A program made the position numbers and the translations under genes. Below, piece after piece: positions 23,141 through 34,600 of a stretch of DNA of 64,000 nucleotides (the stretch's first letter is position 1; the number at the start of each line of letters is the position of its first letter). Source of the stretch: Carallia brachiata (Eukaryota > Streptophyta > Magnoliopsida > Malpighiales > Rhizophoraceae). Below the pieces are notes generated by a model, which saw nothing but the letters and a program-made list of their open reading frames with translations, did no database searches and was not told the origin of the DNA. Where the stretch lies: positions 596,951 to 660,950 of the forward strand of contig JADCRB010000096.1 of assembly GCA_021464245.1 (NCBI GenBank). The letters are read 5' to 3'.

Positions 23141-24345
23141 CAACGTTAGTTGTACTACGTCCTTTTTTTCCTGCAGTGCTATCATGCATTGCGTCTCCCT
23201 TGCGTGCGCCAGTCACCTTCAGCTATCTGCTCCTCCTCCACGACCGAATTTGCTGGTGGTTGCTGCTTTCTCAGTGAAATTTGGGCTCCGTTTTTGCGGT
23301 TTTGGTGCTTGGGTGCTTGCGTATGTCCTAGCTGGCATTGTATCGTCATTCTTGACTCTCTAGTTTCCGGCTTGGGGATTTGGGTGGCTCCCCTACTTCC
23401 CCTTTCGTTTTCGATCAGTGGAGGGGGGGTGGGGGGAGGTGCTCTTTTGTTTCTCTGGGTGGTCTATACAGTAGACCCAGTCCCGATCATACCAGCTGTT
23501 TCGTGGTCACCGAATTTTGATGTCCATCGTCGTTGCTTTTCTATTGCTTCAGCCTGTTTGCCTTTGTTTTAAACGCCCTTACGCGACGATTTAGTAACCC
23601 TTGGTGTGTCTCTAGCCGAGAACTGGGTCTTGGACGCTGTGTTTTTCTCTGCTGCCCATTGGCTCCGATCGTTGACGTTGCCAGCTTATATGGCTAATGG
23701 CGATCTGTTGTGTGGCTGTGGAGTGGTTGGACTTTGGGCTTGCAACTTTCAAACCAGCGAGCTTATTTTTTCTCTGAACTTTGAGCTTAGAATTGTTTTT
23801 AGTGCGAACTTGTTGGTGCAGCTGTTGGGTCAGGAATTTAGCACTTTGTAGATTAAGCCTGTATGATAGGATGTGTCTGTTATGTTACTTTTTTGTTCTT
23901 TTGGCATGGATTATTTGGGCTGGACTAGTCACCTATGTAGCTTTTAATGCATCTCTTTGCCTTTGTTCCAAAAAAAAAATTTTTTGATTGTATGTGCGAT
24001 ATTTTTGTAGACCAACCAAATTCATCTGATAAATAAATAATAATATGTTCTAGGCGACTCAAATTTAGTTCCCCTAAAAAAAAGAATTTGACAGCAAATC
24101 TTTTTTGGACAAATTGAATTTCACTAAATAAAATTGTCAGTATAATTTCAATTATTTCTTTAGTTCATTAGAACCGATAGCACAAGTCAAAAAAAAATAA
24201 AAAATAGAACTAATAGCTTAACGATAAAAAGAAAGTAAAGATGAGCACCAGACATAGGTGTTAAAGACAGCACTTCTCAACCATCTGAATAAAATTTTGT
24301 TTTTTTAAATCTTGAACCATCCAAATAAAGCTCAGTGTTTAAAGT
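23141..24345 (+). other. Possible 3' remnant of a LINE plus spacer (unit B insertion)
   Basis: Bases 23,150-23,970 are GC-richer than their surroundings, have overlapping short open frames without recognisable domains, and end in CTTTGTTCC followed by a run of A at about 23,970. That style of end fits a 5'-truncated LINE, but I see no reverse transcriptase or RNase H motif. The rest to 24,345 is AT-rich spacer. The whole stretch is absent from unit A. Confidence 0.35.
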
Positions 24346-25047
24346 AAAGGGCTTACGTTTTTTTTATCTGATTCTGGGCTTATGTTCCGAGTTCCTTGAG
24401 TGAATCTTTTCCTATTTGGGTCTTCTGGTGACCCAACTAGACAAGTTTATGGAACTCCTGAGGGGCTTGTGAAAAGGATTTGTAGCCCAATTCTAGTTAC
24501 CAACAAGTCCAGGGCTCAAGGGCACCGTACAGGCCTAAAACTTGACCCATTGCTCCAATTCCCGAGACAATTTATGGGCCAATCTTGTAAATGGACGTTC
24601 TCCCACTAGCCCGTATAAGGACCTGATGTCCGCACTCCCACTCTTTATTTTTATTTGGGCGACTCCTATGACCTCTGAATCGTGGCTCGCCCTCCGTGGC
24701 CCAGTATATGGGACGTGGAAAAAACATGGACATTGGATGTACGGAAATTTTGGCCAGAATACTATATACATGAGTCAGAAGCAATCAATAAACAAAACAA
24801 ATTTTTGTGGGTCTTGAATAATATGGAACTCAATTTTTTTCAGAAAGATTTTGATTTTAATCTTATGTATAGAGTAAATGACGGATCCTATTCAACTTTA
24901 CTCTAAATTAATTAAAGTCTAATATAACTTTCAAATAAAAAAAATCAAAAAAAATAATAATAAACAAATTTATGAGAATAATAATAAACTTTCTAACGGC
25001 GAAAACAGTTTTGTACACAAGTAGTACTTGATCTTCAAACAGCATAT
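24346..25047. other. Non-coding spacer shared with unit A
   Basis: Aligns with 5,330-6,083 of unit A. Several overlapping short frames on both strands are not conserved between the copies, so it is unlikely to code. The end is the 3' flank of the receptor kinase. Confidence 0.5.
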
Positions 25048-28000
25048 CTAAACATCAAGTAAAGTGTCTTTGATCAATAGTAATCGTCTGGTGACATCCC
25101 CCATACTCATTCTTCCTCTAGGCGATTCTGCAGAACATGCCACTCCAAGTTCAAGTATGAAAGACAAACACTTCTGCACATCTCCTGTCATCTTCCTTGG
25201 ATACTTGATGTGGCTGGTTTTTTCTTCTTCTATCTCAATGTCGCTTCCTTCTTCACCTGCTCCTTCTGTTAGTGTCGCTAAAAGGGTCGGGTCAATGACC
25301 TGCACAAATTTTTCAGGCAATGCTGCCTTCGCGAAATTCCGGAGATTGATGCCGTCTTTAAACATTTCATCAGTCGGACTTCTTCCTGTGAACATTTCTA
25401 GCAAAAGGATCCCATAGCTGTACACGTCCGCTTCTTTTGATGGCTCACCTCCCATTCCATATTCTGCAAAGTCCGATTAAGATGTCAGAATATTTGATAT
25501 CTACTAGCTCAATGAAGTGCCAGTTTTATGACATTTATTGTGGTTTCAAACTCTTCAGTTGAAGCAGATGATTCATAATAAGTGTTACGGTATATTCTTG
25601 CACGCAATAGCGTGTAGGGATACCTCCTGCCAGGAGTAAAACAAGTAAGTGTTACAGTATCTGGAGGAGCCAACATAAGGTAAGAGTATACCTGGAGCAG
25701 CATAACCAATAGTCCCTTTTATTGCAACTGTGCTAGAGTGAAATTCAGATAGATCATTGATGGGGGAGAGCAGCCTTGCTAGGCCGAAATCGCCTACATG
25801 GGCATTTTTGTCTTTGTCAAGAAGAACATTGCTTGGTTTCAGGTCACAATGGATGATTGGATTTTCGCATAGGTCGTGGAGATAATACAATGCAGATGCC
25901 ACATCGATTGCAATGTTTACTCTCTCAGAAAGTTTCAGATTCCTTGGCGCATTTTGGCTTTCAATATCAGGATGCAGCCACTTGTCCAGGCTCCCATTTT
26001 CCATGAACTCATAAACTAAAGCCTTGAATTCGTTACCCTTATAATCCAGGCTGGAGCAGTATGTTAGGATCTTCACAAGATTCCGGTGCCGGACATTTGC
26101 TAAGGCTCTGCATTCTGCAATGAAACTCTTGGAAGCTCCCTTCTTTTGGAGGTTGAGGACTTTGACAGCTACTGGTTTCTCTTCTTGACCGAAAATTCCC
26201 TTGTATACGGTGCCAAAACTACCAAATCCGATCAAATTGCGGTGAGAAAAGTCATCAGTTGCCCGGCAGAGTTCCCCATAACTAACCTTTGCCATGTAGC
26301 CCATCGTTGAAGTTTCAGGATGGGACTTTTTATGGGATTTTCGAATTCTTGAGATAACAAAAAGGGCTATCAGAAAGAGAAATAAAAACGCACATGGAAT
26401 TATGATTGCCAGCTTGAAAGCAATTGATCTTCGAGCCTTCTTCGATCCGGTGGGACATTTTGGCAGATGAAGCTCCGGGACACCACCACAAAACCCATAA
26501 TTACCAATCAGTGATATGGAACTTGCATTCTTGAAGATTCCTCCTGTTGGCACCTCACCCTCAAGATGATTGAAAGAAATGTTCAGATATTCCAAAACTG
26601 TAATGTTCTGTAGTTTTTCTGGAATTGTTCCTGTTAGATTGTTTCGAGAAAGGTCTAACCGTAGAAGACCCTTCAAGGAAAACAAAGATGAAGGGACAGT
26701 TCCTTCAAAGGAATTCCCTTGCAAATAAACATCTTCCAAGTTGGAACAATCTCCAATTGTTGCAGGAATTTCACCAGAAATGTTATTGTTTGAAAAATCT
26801 AATGAATATACATTTCTTAGCCCTCCCACCTGAGCCAACAGGTTTCCAGAGAAGGAGTTTTGAGATAAGTTCAGTGTCGTTAAAGAAGAAAGCCCAAAAA
26901 CCTCCACGGGTATTGGTCCTTGGAGGTTGTTCTGTGAAATGTCTAGAGATTGCAAATTTTGGCAGTTTCCAATAGCTGAAGGAATGCTACCTTCAAAGTT
27001 GTTTCCTTGTAAATAGAGTTCAAACAATTGAGTTAGTCCGCCTATGGAAGATGGAATGACACCTGACAGCCTGTTCCCACTTAAACCCAATCCTTGTAGC
27101 TTTTGAAACTTTCCAAAATAAGACGGGACGACTCCTGTGAAAAGGTTCTCCTCCATGCCCAACACAGTTAAGTTGACAAACTTTTCTAATGACATGGGAA
27201 TGGTTCCACTGATTTGATTGGCCCCCATATATAATTCACTGAGCTGAATTGACAAATTGGATATAGATTCCGCTAAAACACCTTGAAATCGGTTATAAAT
27301 GATATCCAGGATTTGCAGATTGCTACAGTTATTTAATGACGTCAAAAAAACCAAGTCATTTGCTGAATCACCTCCTAGCTTGTTGATTCCTACATTCAGC
27401 CACCAGAGTTTTTGAGAATTTCCCAGATTTGGAACTTGTCCAACGAAGTTATTGAAAGTTAGAGCAAGTAGTTCCAATTTTGAAGCATTGGCTAATGAAG
27501 TTGGGATGGGCCCTGAAAGCTCATTTCCTCCCAAGCTAAGTCTGTGGAGATTTGGGAGAGTTAAGCCTATGTTGTCTGGCAAACTCCCATTAAGCTGGTT
27601 TTTTGGTGCTGACAGGACACTGATCGATGAAATATTAAAAATAGATGGAGGAATCATACCAGTGAGTGGATTGTTTCCAATAGACAAAAAGAATAAGCTT
27701 TTTAGTTGACCGAGTTCATCAGGAATTTTCCCCACCAAATTGTTGTACGATGCAGTGAAGTAGGTGAGTGAGGAAAGATTGCCAAGAGCTGGTGGAATTT
27801 CTCCTGTCAGATTGTTTGAATCAAGTCTGAATAATTGAAGCAACTTTAGAGAACCAATCTCTGGGGGGATTTTTCCGACAAGATTATTGTAAAACAGATC
27901 TACTCTCTTCAGCTGGGAGCAGCGGCTCAAATTGACTGGAATTTCGCCTTCTAGAGTGTTGTTGTTGAGCCTGACTTCTTGCAGACGAAACAAGTTGCCA

Positions 28001-28362
28001 ATTTCCTGCGGAATATCACCCTGTAAACTATTGTTTTGGAGGTCCAGGATCCTGAGAAAACTCAAGTTGCCAATATATGGTGATATGACTCCTGCCAGCT
28101 TCTGCCCTTCTAGAACCAAAGATGTGACTCTCTGATGTTGCTGACTGCAAGTGATTCCAAACCAGTTGCAGAAAGGGAGAGAATCGTTCCACGAGTTCAG
28201 CACTCCATGAGGATCATCTGCTATTCCCTCTTTGAATTTGATCAAGGCAAGTTGGTCAGTAACATTTCCTGAAGCATTAGCTTTCAGCAACTGTAGACTC
28301 GTAGCCAGAAAAAAAACAATCACTTGAAGGCAAACAAGCAATCTGGGCATACGGAACTCCAT
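25048..28362 (-). CDS. LRR receptor-like kinase, EFR/XA21 type (unit B)
   Basis: Exons 25692-28362 and 25048-25463 have the same lengths as in unit A and give 1,028 residues. The layout is identical: signal peptide, LRRNT (CNWFGITC), about 22 LRRs, transmembrane helix near 649-671, and a non-RD kinase with GFGSFG, VAVK, HCDLKPSNVLL and DFGLAR. By my reading it differs from the unit A protein at about 25 positions in residues 1-398, about 3 in 399-640 and about 13 in 641-890. Examples are ALLRFKDG/ALIKFKEG, SHPF/SLPF, RLGS/RLDS and GFGSFGS/GFGSFGT. There is no stop or frameshift. It is expected to be a plasma-membrane immune receptor with an unknown ligand. Non-RD kinases of this class usually signal through SERK co-receptors. 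Confidence 0.95.
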
Positions 28363-29985
28363 GTGGTTCTGGACTTTGGACTGCCCGGCAGGCTATAGAA
28401 TGTCCGAGGGTCGGTTAAAAAGTTGTGATGTAGCAGCAAGCAACCATGGCGTTTTCAGATAAATAGAGAGGTGGCTTTGTAATATTAAGTGTGAAATTGA
28501 TCGCCCCTCTATTGATTTTTTTCACCTGTAATATGACTAGTCAATAGCGTATGTCCATTTTCCACTATTTGTTATACGAGCAAGAAAATGAATGCACGAT
28601 TGCAGCTCGACTCATCTCACCTATGCCTTGAACTTGGGTCAGATGTTTGTCTCTTTCGTTTTTCTTTTTTTTGGGCTTTTCCAATAATTGTATTTCCTAA
28701 TAGGAAGAGTTTCGTTAATTAATTATAAAATAATTTAACAATTTATTTAATAATATCTAACAGTTTATTTTTTTTAATAAATTTTTATCATTTAATATTT
28801 TATATTATTTTATTATTATTGAATATTATTATCTATTAGTTTCTTGATATTAAATTGCCTGACTCTCTTCTCCGATTTTTTTAATCATGATGTAAATAAA
28901 TGATAATAAAATAATAAATGATAAGATTATAATAAATGGCATATTCATATCTGTTACTTTACTGGGATGGTGGCAAAATCGGAAAGGAGAGTCGGGATTT
29001 TTAGCATTATTCTTAGGAAATTATGCCTAGTTAGCGGCTTGACAGCGAACATTATTGATGCAACTTAAATTTTTCTAGAATATTTGTTGGCTGTCCTTTT
29101 CTGTTCACTTTCTTCAGCCGGTATCCGTAAGAATTTTTGTCAGCTGCAATTTCTTGCTACTTTTGGACGTCACCTGACTAAACAGAAATGCTATTCAATA
29201 ATTGCATACATTGAAAGGGACATCGAGACCGTGCAGACGCATGGATATAGACAAATTTGCTATTTTTAAGGGAAAAATGAATGTCTTGATGCGGAGGCAC
29301 TTAGTCCAAGTCTACTTTGGCTACCAAGCAATATTCATTTCTGAAGTTGAACCCGCAAGTTCTTTTCGACATCCAATACTTTACGCCATTTCAATTTCAC
29401 AAAAATAAAGAATTAAAGATTCGAAATTTGTCCAATTCTGTCAACTTTCACGTTCAATGAACTCGAGTGTTTGTGTTGATGCCTTGGTGGGAGTAGGAAC
29501 AAATGATAATGAAAGAATTGTACTAAGAGAAACTATAAATATATAATATATTAGTTTAATAAGAAAATATTAGATAGTAACAAGTGATATAAATTATTAC
29601 ATAATTAAAATTTTTAAATAATAAAAATAGATAAGTACGTAAATGGTGTTTTGTTGTGCCTACCAAGGTATCTGTTGTTAAGGAGAAAGTGTTCCATCAG
29701 ATGAAACTGATCAACTAAAGAAAAACGAGATGCAGAATCACATATACAGAGTTATAGCTTTTGAGTGCAGTTTGGTTGCCCGAGAAAATTAGCCCAAAAA
29801 TTATCCCGATAATAATAATATTATAATTTTTAACAACAGCATACATATTTTAAATAATAAAAATTAAGTAATAAAATTTTATTACTAAAAATATGAATAT
29901 TATTACTTAAAATTTAATATTTATTACTTTATGTACACTTGTTAGACTCAAAAGTCATTGAATGCTCTCACTTTATCCATATCTT
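28363..29985. other. Upstream region of the unit B receptor kinase
   Basis: Promoter and upstream DNA aligning with 9,404-10,792. Homology is strong to about 28,560 and again at 28,990-29,520. The last 220 bp (29,765-29,985) is AT-rich and unit-specific, lying where the Mutator-type element sits in unit A. No gene was recognised. Confidence 0.5.
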
Positions 29986-30249
29986 TTAAGTTCAGCGTAT
30001 TTGGTGTAGATACTTGGATCAGGTCTAGAATGACAAGAAAAGATATTTTTGCCCGCTGCAGTTCTTGTGTAACATCCCCCGGATCCATTTGCTGTCTAAT
30101 TGATTCAGCACAACAGGACGCCCGAGGGTTTCACACTCCTAAGCGCAGAAAAGGACCTTTATCCTTGTTTTCACAAAGATGTTTATGCGTTCGAACTTGA
30201 ACCTGTGATTTTGAGGTCATATTTCCAACTTCTGCAAGTATTGACAGCA

Positions 30250-30745
30250 CTGAAGCACAAACAATCCAAAAATAAGAAATACTGCGTGTCAGATACGAGA
30301 CGAATATGAATACGTCATAAACACGTGGCAGACACGTGTTCGACATGATTAGAAGTATCCACCAAAAAAAAAAAAATTTTAAAATTCTTACACATGCATT
30401 AGACACAGGAAGTATAAATGTCCGACATGTTATGGACATACCTGAGTATTTCTATAATTATTTTTAACAAATAAAAAAAATTTTAAAAATTATAATTTAA
30501 TGTTATTACTTATTAATGACTTTTAGAGTATTCACACTTTAACTTATTTTTAATTTTAATAAAAAAAATTAAATTAATTACAAAATTTTATGTCTACGTT
30601 GATACTTCACAACAAACTTATAATATATTCTTTGAATAAAAAACCTCTAAAACCTATAATAATTATCTAAATATATTTTTAAACATTTTCAAATGAATAA
30701 AATTTGTAAAATTACTAAAACATATGTCCAAAAATTTTATAAATT

Positions 30746-30789
<44 letters not shown>

Positions 30790-30900
30790 GTGTCCAAGTC
30801 GTGCCCGTGTCCTAATATTTTTAAAGTTAGTGTACCGTCGTGTCCGTGTCGTATCGTGTCCGTATCGCCGTTTCCGTATCTGTGCTTTATAAATTGACAG
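30250..30900. mobile_element. Inverted-repeat element rich in GTGTC/GACAC words
   Basis: The left end carries TGCGTGTCAGATACGAGACG and CACGTGGCAGACACGTG; the right end carries CGTGTCCGTGTCGTATCGTG and CCGTTTCCGTATCTGTGC, which pair as imperfect inverted copies. The interior is AT-rich with a (TA)n microsatellite. It looks like a MITE. It is absent from unit A. Borders are approximate. Confidence 0.55.
30747..30786. repeat. (TA)n microsatellite
   Basis: About 40 bp of perfect TA repeats inside the inverted-repeat element. Confidence 0.95.
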
Positions 30901-31125
30901 TAAAAGATACTGCCCATTTTCTGCCTATTTTTTGTGACTCCGTCGTCGACGTTGCGGTTTTCTTCTGCTCCTGGCCCTATTCGTTCTACATGTTCTGTTT
31001 CATTTGGGAGGACGCTGACTTCACAAACCATTTCCTTAGATAGTCTTCCTTGGGAGAATATCTCTAATACAAAGATGCCAAAACTGTACACAACGCTTCT
31101 TTTGATGCCGCGCCACCCATTCCAA
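30900..31125 (-). pseudogene. Decayed receptor-kinase C-lobe fragment
   Basis: On the minus strand, FGMGGAASKEA (about 31,080-31,115) is followed, one base out of frame, by VYSFGIFVLEIFSQGRLSKEM. This corresponds to YGMGGEASKEADVYSYGILL of the neighbouring kinases (start of their second exon, kinase subdomain IX). The rest of the exon is unrecognisable. It is a relic of a third kinase copy, now only about 60-70 codons. Unit A has no equivalent. Confidence 0.75.
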
Positions 31126-31626
31126 ACTTCATGCGCATATGCTTCCTTCTCGATATTACATATGGTCTAGTTCTAGATTCGTAAGCTTCCTTCTTCATGT
31201 TACAGAAACACATTCACCAAGTATCACTATCATTTGCATACAACATACGAAACAGGCGACAGATTCCTGTCATTGGAAATCAGTGACAACTACCAACCGC
31301 TTTATCTCACAAAACTTTATGAAGGGAGGATTTTAATTTTATTCTAGAGAAGATGACACCAACCCAATCCTACATTAAGTTATGAACTCCCATTCGAAAC
31401 AATCCGTTCTGCCTCAGATATTAAGAGATAAAATTACAGTCAAAACATACATGAAAGATGTTACAGCAAAAAGTCACATGACATGTCAAAAAGTACAAGC
31501 ACTTGCTCAAGAGCTACCAATTACAAGAAGACCGATATTGCATGATGGCATCCTCGAATCACCCAAAAAGGATAGACAGGGAAATCAGATGTGATACAAT
31601 TTTGTGCATCATCTAGAAGACAAACC
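31126..31626. other. 3' flank of unit B DWF5
   Basis: From about 31,300 this aligns with 15,980-16,317 of unit A; it includes the presumed DWF5 3' UTR. No separate gene was recognised. Confidence 0.5.
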
Positions 31627-34600
31627 TCAATAGATGCCAGGAATGATGCGGTAGGGAACCTTCTCGCAGTATAATTTCCAGTATTTCCCGTACCTACAAG
31701 CAGGAAGCCGGAAGATACAAAATGAGACCTATATTCTCCCAAACAAACAAAAACAGCCAACAAAAAGTAGAAAGTATAGATTTTTCACTTCAAGTTCCAA
31801 AGGTCATTGAATATGTGGGAATGCACATACATTTGATGCAGAAGCAACGGAAAAGGAAAGGCTCTCTCTTTTCATTAATTTCTCTATAAACTAAGTTCAT
31901 AACTACTCTCGTATCGAAGGCAGATATAATTTGTCACTTTGTTGGCATGCAAATTGAGCCATGGATTCGTGTAAATGAATGATGAGTTGCCTATAGGTGC
32001 AGTTCGCATGTCTTACTTGGATCGGCATCGATCATCATCCCTCTTGGCCCGGTCAAAAAGGAGGATTGTAAGATATATCACATAGAAGTACGGTAAAAAC
32101 TGCCAGGAAAACAGAAGGCAATGTATATTTCAGTAAGATTTTTTGATCAGTGCAATTATTCCAAGCAGACAAATCCTTACGTGATTAAAAAGAGCTGGGA
32201 CGGTCCAGAAAAAAGAAGCTAATATTTCAGGCACATAATGGAAATGACGAGACAAGCCCCACCTGCAAAGCCCATGATACAGAAGTTAAACCTTAAATTT
32301 CAAAATATGATAAAGCCCTTAATTGGGGATAGGAGTAACCGAAAATGATGCCCACCTGAAACAAACCAACCAGATTATGGACACATTCACAAACCAAAGA
32401 AAAAGGGGCAAAAAATAGGCTAACATTGATGACATTAATGATGTCACTTTTCATCTCATACAGCACAGCAAGTCCAAGCTTTTCTGACATCCTTCAACTA
32501 AGCCAGACCCCCTTCCCCCACCACCCACCTCAGCACAAACCACCGAAAAAAAAGAACAATATACACATTAATAAGTTGCAATATTACCATCCTGAGGTTA
32601 AAAGAAGACTCGTTTTTGTTTCCCCTGATGCTGTGGTGTATGTGGCCTCGATCTGTTACAATTATTAAAGTAGTTAATGTCAGTTTGTCGTGGTCGAAGA
32701 TTACAGATAATACAGACGGAAGGGATATTATTCCACAAGAGTCGAGAAATCAATGACCTTTGACGGAGCCCTTCCCCAGACCAAACATTTGCCATTTGTT
32801 CTGCGAAATTCTTGCCTTTGCCTATCACAATCATAGTTGACAAAAATGCAGAGAATACCAGCCACTAATATGTAAAGTGCAAGCTGAAATAAAAAAGGAC
32901 AAATGATTAGATCAAAGGATATCCAGGGAAAATAGGAACCCAAGGCGAAGGTTTTCTTCAAGAATTTGAATATCAAGTGATTATGCTCATCCAAGAGAAA
33001 TGGAACCCTGGCTAGGACCCAAATATAGGCTAGAATTTCTTTCATATTTCTTCTTGGGAATTTTGAATTTTGAATTTTGCACATTGAGTTGACATTTAAC
33101 CATTCCTTTCACAACTTTCTACACAATTCAATCCAAGAAACAGATATCAATGTACATTAATACACATCAAGAAAAAAGGGCCAAATAAATGGTACTGGAC
33201 ATGTGCACCTGAGTTCCGAGGTTCACAGGATGGTTGACTAAGTACATGCCAGGAGAAGTATACACAGACGGAAGCCATACCAAACATCCCCAGCAAATGT
33301 AAAAGCCAGCTGCCAGTGCCCGAAAGTGAAATAAACCATAATCATGTTTAGTGCTAATGACACCAAAAAGTGGGAAAGGGGACAACAGAAAATGAAAAAT
33401 TTGCATACAAGAATAAAATCTGATTGGTGATTCAAGAAAAAGAGAATAATAGGCTGCATATATAACCCAGAAGATAGTATTAAAAAAACATGACGAATAA
33501 GAAATTTTTGATTAAACCTGGAAGATCCATATATATGGCCAGCAGGCACCATGATTAAATCACCTAAAGGAAGCCAAAGAGCTTCATTTTCTATTTCACA
33601 GTCACGGCTGAACATCTATCAACATGTAGATATATAATTCCGGTGACGTCAACTAATAACTAGAGGTACCAAAACACCAATTGAGAACAATCAAAACCAC
33701 TGACAAGATAATGTTGGATTCAGATGATTCAATAATACAGATGCACACCTCGATCATGTGCAATGTCCATCGTGCTCCAGTACCCAGCTTCCCACCAAAA
33801 AAACTTTGTAACATAGATCAGCATGAGTGTTGTATTTACGAGCATGGAATCAGATACTTTGCCATACATTTCATACTGTGAGACACAGAAAAGTGGACAT
33901 TTAGGAACAGATGTTTAACAGTTGATTGTGCAAGAAAAAAATATGAACAGACACAAAATAGATATTCTAAATGACAGATGACATGAATCAAATGTAAGAA
34001 CTGTTTCAAGGGGAAGAACATCTAGATACACATAAGTGGAAGCATAGCACAGATGAAAAGTGTGAAGTTTTCATGGTTAAAGAAAGTTCCTCGAAAAATA
34101 GCATATATCACGTCATCTTGATGATACAAGGGCCGTGTCATTGCATACCAATTGTACACAATTAAGGCCAGTTTGGTCCTTGTTCTTTTTGTTATGTTAA
34201 TTCTCTTCTCATATAGCTACCACATGGATAATAAATTTCAATTTGCTAGCTACTTCCAAAAACATGTTCAGAGAAACATTTTCATAACCATCCCTGCTTG
34301 TCAGAAGATGGAAAATGGAACCCGTATTTGGTAAAATTAATATAGAGGCAGGTACAGAAAGATATGCCCATGATAGCAAGAACAAATTCTTTTGCATAAT
34401 CACCGGTTGCTTTCACAGGCCTTCAAGTGGAGAACACTTGAGTTTTTTTTTTTGTTTTTTGGGGTGGGGGGGGAGGGGAGGGGGGATGGAATTAGTTTTC
34501 TACAACACTTTAACAGGTTTTCGTTTTGAAAGAAAATAGATTTAGATGCCTATTTCCATATGCAATTAAAAATTAAGCAGCTTGCATGGGGCTTTGGTCT

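Noticed and set aside
23150..23572. 140-residue plus-strand frame in the unit B insertion
   Set aside because: Cys/Ser/Leu-rich with no domain; overlaps other frames and looks like untranslated LINE-type DNA.
33238..33615. 125-residue minus-strand frame between DWF5 exons 7 and 8
   Set aside because: Spans exon 8 in a different frame plus intron; the unit A equivalent is not conserved as protein.
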